Assembly (NCBI GenBank): GCA_947034885.2
Contig: OX344752.2
Span: 17,856,001 to 17,920,000, forward strand
Direction of reading: 5' to 3'
DNA from: Thuidium tamariscinum
Lineage: Eukaryota > Streptophyta > Bryopsida > Hypnales > Thuidiaceae
Length of the DNA stretch: 64,000 bases
The translations under genes and the position numbers were made by a program. Numbering within the stretch: position 1 is the stretch's first letter; every line of letters begins with the position of its first letter. The notes beneath the pieces were generated by a model that was not told the DNA's origin, did no database searches, and was given only the letters and a program-made list of their open reading frames with translations. Of this stretch, positions 57,929 to 64,000 are shown in pieces.

Positions 57929-60027
57929 ATGGCAAGTGAGGTACAGGAGGGAATGATTCTAGCCTTCCGGAATGTGAATCCGGTCGTGCCAACTAACGTA
58001 TAAGAGAAGCTGGAGTTGGAGGAAGACCTCAGGCAGATGGGCTGCGAGGGGTTTATGGCGCGTCCCTAGAACTTGAAGGATGAGGCGATGGTGGAGGAAT
58101 TGCTGGACGGCCAAACCAACGAATGGAAGGGGACGGTCCGGGCGCTGCCAAGGGAGTGGAATGCGGCTATGTGGCGCAAGGTGTACGCCTTTGAGCAAGG
58201 CGGAGATGCGACGGGCACCCGGACGGATAAATTCCACCAGGGTAAGTTCCGAAGGCCCACCAACCCAAAAGATGGCTTCACGGTAGCAGAGTGTATATCC
58301 GCTAGACACAAAAGGCTGCTACGGTTCATGATGGCTATCTTGAACCCGGATAGGCCAAGTAGAATCACAGTCACCGTAGCCAACACCATTTTTGGTGCGC
58401 TATCGGGAGACCGGAGGATAGATTGGGGTTTAGTCATGCGGGAGCAGATGGTTAAAATGGTGAATGGAATTGGGAAATCAAAACCCTCTCCCATTTCACC
58501 ATTCCTGTTTCACTTGTACCACTCGTTAGACCTCCTAAGGGAGAAAGAGAGAGAGAGGCTTATGAGGTGAGAGCAGCAATGATAGAGTACGAGATAGAGG
58601 ATCCGAAGGCCGACAAGGACCCGGATGATGAGGTCTCGGAGGAAGAGGGTCAGGATGAGCAGCAAGAAGAACTACAGGAGAGGAAGGAAGAACCAGAGGT
58701 AGGAGAAGGTAGTGTGCCTCTAGAAGCCTCTGTGTTGGCAAGAGAGACCCAAGGAGTGGATCCAGTCTGGGGACAAGACCCCTTGATGAGGATCATCCGG
58801 GACCTGGATGACTTTAGGAAGCACCACCTGGAGGAGAGGGGGTTGCTGCAGGACATCAGCCGAGCCCTAGGCTCTATCCCACCCTCCAAAATCATGGAGG
58901 TATTGGGAGAGTTGATTCGGGAAGCCCATGAGAGCTAGGACAGGGAGGAAGTACTCCAGCTGACGAACCAGGTCTCAACCCTGAAGAGGGAGCTCCATCA
59001 CACCCAGGAGGAGCTGGATGAAGAGAGACGCCTCACCACGAAGGCCCGGAACACTCTCGGAGAAATCCGAGAGTTCATCACACATCCGGGCGAGGTCGTC
59101 AACAAGGTCATGCTGTTCGACAAGAAGGTGTTGGAGGCAGGCAAAATGGTAGGTCCACAGATGCTCATCGCTCTGGTGGCCTACAACAAGAAGATGGAGG
59201 CAGTTCTAGAGAAGTGGCGAGCGGTCGTCACGGAGGTCCAAACTAGCTCTATTCCGGTCCCAAGATCGGAGGTGTAGAAGATGGAGGTGGAACACCCGAA
59301 GGAACAACCACCACCAACTATCGATGAGATGGAGGCCGGCGCGTCCGAGCCAGCGAAAGAAGAGGAGATCAGGTCTGAAGCCGTGGTGGAGGTACCTATC
59401 ACACAGACCCAGATTGAAGAGCCCAGGGTTTCTGAACCCGAGAAGACCAAGGAGCCGGAACCCGAGCCAAGCGTGTTGCGGGAGATTATCCGGGGAACAA
59501 CACCACCGAGGGAGAAGACCAAGTTCATCAACTTGATAGACGATTCTCCCGGTAAGTCATCACCCACGGTCATCACGCAACCAAAGACCGGAGGGGAAGC
59601 AAAGGCAACGGTGCCAGTCCGCACCATACTGAAGACCGGATCTGGATCTGGCTCACTAAGCAAGGGACAGGTCCGGATTGTCGAGAGAGTGGGGGAGCAG
59701 ACCCCGCAGAGCAAGGCAGTGCACCATCCACCCATCACCGGGTTCAAAAAGAAGACCACGGAGACGCCTACGGTAAAGCGGAAGGCCCGGGTTGAAGAGG
59801 AGGAGGATTCAGAAGAGGAAGATGAGGACTCGGAGGAGGAGACCGACTTTGGTGATGAGTCGGACCAATACTCAGACGCAGACCAAGCACTAGCGGAGAC
59901 CAAGTAGACCAGGGCCAAGGCGCGAGGTAAGACCAAGCCGAAACCCAGACCAGTCAAGATGTATCGGTCTCCGAAGAAGCAGCCAGCCCGGAAGGGTGCA
60001 TCACCTGTCAAGCGGGCGAGGAAGTAG
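57929..60027 (+). pseudogene. Degraded copy of the 698-aa element protein
   Basis: Reading from ATG 57929 (MASEVQEGMILAFRNVN) to TAG 60027, it aligns to the intact ORF at 32194-34290. It carries a TAA near 58002 and a TAG near 58068 (a Trp codon in copy 1), a frameshift at a GA-repeat near 58550, and further TAG codons near 58936, 59276 and 59905. The tail KKQPARKGASPVKRARK-like sequence is kept. Substitutions otherwise look conservative, so decay is moderate. Confidence 0.85.
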
Positions 60028-61298
60028 GGAAGCATTAATGCTAGGTAGATAGGAAGGCGGCTAAAGCAGGATATATTTAGGATAGGTATTTTTTTGAACC
60101 TAGACCGGATCCAGATTTGTAGGATCTGAGATCCTATTTTGTTGGTATTTTTGGAGTTTTGTGGAAGTCAACCCGCCCAAGTTGTAGAAGAATGTCACGT
60201 GGCATTCTTGGCGGCTGGTGTTGATTCCATTTGCGCTTTTAGGCTTACTTGTAGTTAGTATTTAAACCCGGTTTGTAATTGAATCCAGGCGCGCATTATG
60301 TTATCTTACTTTCACAAGTTTTTGTGTTGCAAATACAAGTCAGAGCCTTTCTGATTCACTCTGGAGTGGACTATGTGCATAGGACCTTGTCTTAGTCTTA
60401 TGGTGATGGTTAGGATTGCAGCCTTGTGTGGATAAGTGTGTGCCGGATGTTCAGTTTATCCGGTCTCTGGACTTAAAGTGAATTCGGTTTTGATAGGGAA
60501 TTTGTGTAGGATCTCACAATGTTTTCTGGAACAGGTCTAGGGAGTACTCGATAGGGATAGACACTTGTAGAGTCTGGGTTTGAGATCGGGAAGTACTCGG
60601 TCAAATGCCAACTGAATGGTGATCCGGTCTCTGTAGAAGAAAGAAGGACTAGTGAGGAAATTCAGCTCTCTTGCATAAGCTACCGCCCTTGTTCTACCAA
60701 GACTTAGACTAACTGGATAATCTATTGTTGTAGTCTTTGTTAGGATTAGGCAGGAGTGCTTGCGTGACCTACTGGGCCGGATTAATCCCGGTCCAGTTGT
60801 GAGGTATTCTGGTCTGATTATAGTAGTAGTTTCTTTTTCCTTGCAAGTGTAACTTCTGACACTTTAAAACTTGAAGGGTAGGAGTAAGCTTCCTTCCTAA
60901 ACGCCCAAACAAGCAGATCCCCTTGTTATTGAGGTAAAACTTACATTTGGTTACTACACTAGGGACTAGACCAACTCCTAGTATCCGGTCTTTAGCCCCA
61001 TATCTAGTAAGGGTAAGTATAAAGGTGATAAATATACTGGTATAAACAGATATACAAGTCTTGAAAGACAAAGGATTGGGCTGGTAATCAGGTCTAAGGA
61101 AATCTTAGGAACCTTTGAGACCTAGACCGGATTGGTCTTTTGCTTGGGATTTGTTGTGGTAACCACTAACGTATTCCGGTCTTTCGTCAACTTTCGACCA
61201 AATCCTTTGGGAACGATACACGAGTCACTTTAAGGCTAATTTAGTACATTCTAACGCCTTAGAGAAGGAATTGTGCTTTCCTGTGCTACGACAGATGG

Positions 61299-61527
61299 TG
61301 CATGTCAGACTTCAACTAAAATAAAACTCTTGAAATGTATACACATTTGCAACTCTATATTTCACACATATTTTCGTATTGATAAAAAAAATACAAACCA
61401 TACTATAGCTACTATGAATGATTTGCAATGAATCTCCGAAAGATTCAAAGTTAAAACAAATCCTTAGTAATATAATATCTAATAGCTAATAAAAGATCCA
61501 CTTCTACTATATCTTTTCACGAATACC
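61299..61527. other. AT-rich spacer
   Basis: No feature is seen. It separates copy 2 of the TG...CA element from the 3-prime end of the RING-H2 pseudogene. Confidence 0.4.
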
Positions 61528-64000
61528 CTACGGTGTAACATGAGATGGACCCTCTCTATCCCTAAGTCTTGCACTTGTACGGCGAGTGTGAGGACCGGGG
61601 CTTCCTTCGCCAGTGGACCCTCTCGAAGCCACTGCCATGTCAACAGCACTGAATTGTCTTTTTGTTTCTGGAGAAAAGTCATCCTCATCTTCCACCCTCC
61701 GCTTATTCTTTCGCTTCTGAGGCAGATCCACTTCATGTGCCTTTAATGCTTCCAAGGCATCATCTACTGAAGCTACCATCAAGTTCAGTGTTACATTGAC
61801 ATCTCCAACGGAAAACCAGTGCGGGCTGGGGCAATCTCCTCCCACTAAAAATTTTCGAAAAGACATTACGGCCTCGCTCATCCTCCTATCAAAAGCCCCT
61901 GCCACTTCCACAATTGACTGTGAGGAGTTGGAATCCCCGTCTAACTCTACAAGAGCTCAAACCTTGGCAGCTTCTTCCAACTTCGACAAGAAGAGGGCCC
62001 TCCCTATCAATGTGTGATTGTACGCCCTGTATCACTCTTGCAACTCTTTTGTATACTCCACATCCACCCAATTGCCATCTGGTCCTTTGTTCACTTCCTT
62101 CTCTGGAAATCGAAAGAACTTGTGATGGTCTATGGTCCAATGCCCACCCATGCCGCGGCAAAACAATTCGCGAGCTTCGGCATCTTCAATACCCCTTGCT
62201 CGCAATTCCACGTGTCGATCTCTAGTCATCCACACAAAGGGATCCCACGTGAGAGGTTTTCCCCAATGCATATAATTTTGGAAGTAAAACGGGGCTTGAT
62301 CAAGTGGAAGGGTCCATCGATTGTATTCGTGACTAGGGGGCATACATTCCAAGGTCCCAACCATTTCGTAAAACCTGGAACTCAAAGGAGAACGACACTC
62401 CGGACAAATCGAGCGAACGAGTGAGGCTTTGATTATGCACGTCATATGGAAAGTGTGACGACATTGGCCCATAGTTAGGGCTCCCTCGGGACCAAATGGA
62501 CCTTGACAAATGCTGCATTTACCTTCCAAGATCCCTCGAGAAGTGTGAGAAGCATGCACCACTGTCTTCTCATTGTCCTTGATGTATGCCGAAAGAGTGT
62601 TGTACGGAACCCAACCTTCTTCTACCTCCAAGGCCCAATTGATGTGGGGTGATTCTTCTTTCTTTGTGTGGTTCAACCGCTTGAACATCGCGTCCATGTC
62701 TCCCCAACACGTGATTTCTATAGTCCCCTTCGGATGTGTTTCAAACCTCTTCCTCAAACTCATCAGTGAAGATTCTACTATTTACTGTTGCTCATCCGAT
62801 TTTCATGCCAATTTGAGAAGCCCTTTCATTGCTCGCGAAACTATGGTTGGTTTGTCTTCTAGTTTTTGAATCCATGCCAACCATCGATCGTCTTTGCTAC
62901 TCTTTGGAAGGTAGTCATCCAATCGAACAACATGCTCTAGTCATTGCAATTCACTCTGCAAAGACGCGTTCTCTTCAGTGAGCTTATCCACTTTCTGCTT
63001 CAATTCATCAACTTCATGGCATTCTGTTTGAATGGAAGCATCTTGAAATGAAGATGCACGATTTTCAATGGCGACTACAGGTGTCACTTCCTGTATCTTG
63101 TTTTTTTCATTGCCACTGAAATGCTTAGCTCCATCTTTTTGCTTAGCTTTGGAAAACTCAGCTTTTTTGATTACGTCCTTCAATGTCCCAACTTCTGACT
63201 CCGAAGCTTCAATACGCTCACTTTACCATTTCACTGTTGCAACCTGAAAGTGTGCCTCATTCTTGGAAATCCTCAATTGCTCTACCATTTTGTCTAAGGT
63301 TCCCTTGAATTCTTCCTGCAACGCCACGAACTTCGTATTTTCTTCCAAGAAGGCCACCAATTGGCGCTTGTCCTCGAAGCGCTTGTCCAAAAATGGAAAC
63401 AAGGACTCGGTGAACTTATGAAACGTCAATGCACTTGCCAACAATTCAAGTGACAATTTTGCAAAGTCCTGTGCCACCTCTGTAAGTTGCGGAGATACTT
63501 CAGCTATAAATCGACCTAGATTTGCCAATCTCACTTGGATTTCAGCAACACTTGCCCAACTGTGACGATTGGCTTCACCTTGGGTTGCATTGCTTCTGGT
63601 GGCCTCACTTGTCTCTCCCGACCGGTTTAGGTCAAGAAGGTGAGACCGAAACATAACTGAAGCCTCCAATAACCGTTCCAACTCTGCGGCATTCGGCATG
63701 TTCGAAAGAGCCTCCAATTGTGATGTGTTCAAGGTGGACAAATGCGGGTATTGGTTGGGGATGACTTCAACATCGATGACTACTTCTTTTCCTTTTCCCT
63801 GAGATGCCTCTCCATTTTTTTTGGTAGTAGCTGCTTCAATTGTTGCGCTCTGTACGGGGCTGGAAACGCTCGGTTTGCTCAAACATGATGGTTTCGAATG
63901 TACAAGCCCAAAGATGTCGAGAGCATTACTGTCAATAATATCATGAATTGTAGCATTGGCCTCTGCAATTTCTCCCTCGGCTACCTCTTCCGTATCTTCA
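61528..64000 (-). pseudogene. RING-H2 protein pseudogene, continues past the window edge
   Basis: One reading frame stays open in register from the window edge to TAG at 61528, about 820 codons, broken only by stops: TAA 63223, TGA 62941, a TGA and a TAA in 62764-62850, TGA 62032 and a TGA near 61966. No frameshift is seen. Order: Ser/Thr-rich N-terminus (off the edge), a helical region (LANLGRFIAEVSPQLTEV), a coiled coil (VDELKQKVDKLTEENASL), then a RING-H2 finger (about 62395-62517) with Cys83, Cys86, Cys101, His103, His106, Cys109, Cys120 and Cys123 counted from 62763, and a basic C-terminal tail with RKNKRRVED. RING-H2 fingers bind E2 enzymes in ubiquitin ligation. All premature stops can arise by C-to-T or G-to-A change. 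It belongs to no gene name I can give. Confidence 0.75.

Larger units (their letters stand above)
57379..61293 (+). mobile_element. TG...CA element copy 2 (3915 bp, degraded ORF)
   Basis: It begins TGTGGCAACCTAGAATTCAC and ends CTTTCCTGTGCTACGACA, flanked by the 5-bp duplication GATGG (57374-57378 and 61294-61298). It is the same length as copy 1 (3915 bp) and lies in opposite orientation 22.5 kb away. Non-coding ends and ORF align along their whole length, about 85-90 percent by eye, with GACCGGA words shared. Its own target duplication shows an independent insertion. Confidence 0.75.

Noticed and set aside
57929-60027. TAG reassigned as a sense codon
   Set aside because: Four of five stops in copy 2 are TAG, but both element ORFs end at TAG, and the apparent TAG at 39976 is a splice acceptor. 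Ordinary decay suffices.
59181-60035. Minus-strand 284-codon frame in element copy 2
   Set aside because: Antisense of the Glu/Lys-rich ORF, also seen in copy 1 on the other strand; Ser-rich artefact.
30927-61293. A giant transposon with the two 3.9-kb copies as terminal inverted repeats
   Set aside because: Each copy has its own 5-bp duplication (CCACT and GATGG), so they inserted independently.

Overview
The window looks like a repeat-rich nuclear segment from the green plant lineage (bryophyte, lycophyte, fern or charophyte; I cannot resolve which). The evidence is phase-0 GT-AG introns, a plant-type BTB/BACK pseudogene, CACTA elements ending in CACTACAAAAA with a 3-bp target duplication, a Stowaway/mariner-type element ending in CTCCCTCCGTCCC with TA flanks, piggyBac-like elements at TTAA, and a 3.9-kb TG...CA element with 5-bp duplications. 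The base composition is a mosaic: GC-rich islands that hold genes alternate with very AT-rich tracts that are mostly transposon remains. No rRNA, tRNA or CRISPR was seen.

Layout. 1-0.38 kb: GC-rich repeats. 1.06-1.33 kb: a MITE. 1.58-5.53 kb (-): a three-exon DUF7869-like (transposase-like) gene with one homopolymer frameshift. 6.0-7.9 kb: piggyBac-like elements. 8.3-8.7 kb (-): a small F-box-like reading frame. 8.8-11.8 kb (+): a fragmentary multi-exon gene of unknown function. 12.1-12.5 kb: a tandem duplication. 13.4-30.4 kb: AT-rich, with piggyBac-like, CACTA, hairpin, Mutator-like and mariner-like elements and a BTB/BACK pseudogene. 30.9-34.8 kb (-): TG...CA element copy 1 with an intact 698-codon ORF. 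34.8-36.8 kb: a leader or intron region with a 92-bp minisatellite and palindromes. 36.8-45.2 kb (+): a large gene, or two adjacent genes, encoding a ParB-like segment, an acidic region, a long coiled coil, a proline-rich linker and an FCP1/NIF-like domain without its catalytic aspartates. 45.5-56 kb: diverged repeats, inverted repeat modules and a satellite-like array. 57.4-61.3 kb (+): TG...CA element copy 2 with a degraded ORF. 61.5-64 kb (-): a RING-H2 pseudogene that runs off the window.

The two strongest leads for something undescribed are these. First, a family of about 35 copies of a 20-bp CpG-rich palindrome (consensus TTCAGAMCGCGCGKTCTGAA) is confined to 8.0-12.5 kb and 35.5-49.8 kb, lies in introns, exons and intergenic DNA, and marks the edges of tandem duplications. 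Second, the 36.8-45.2 kb locus combines a ParB/DGQHR-like segment with a catalytically dead FCP1-like domain, joined by introns that are all phase 0.
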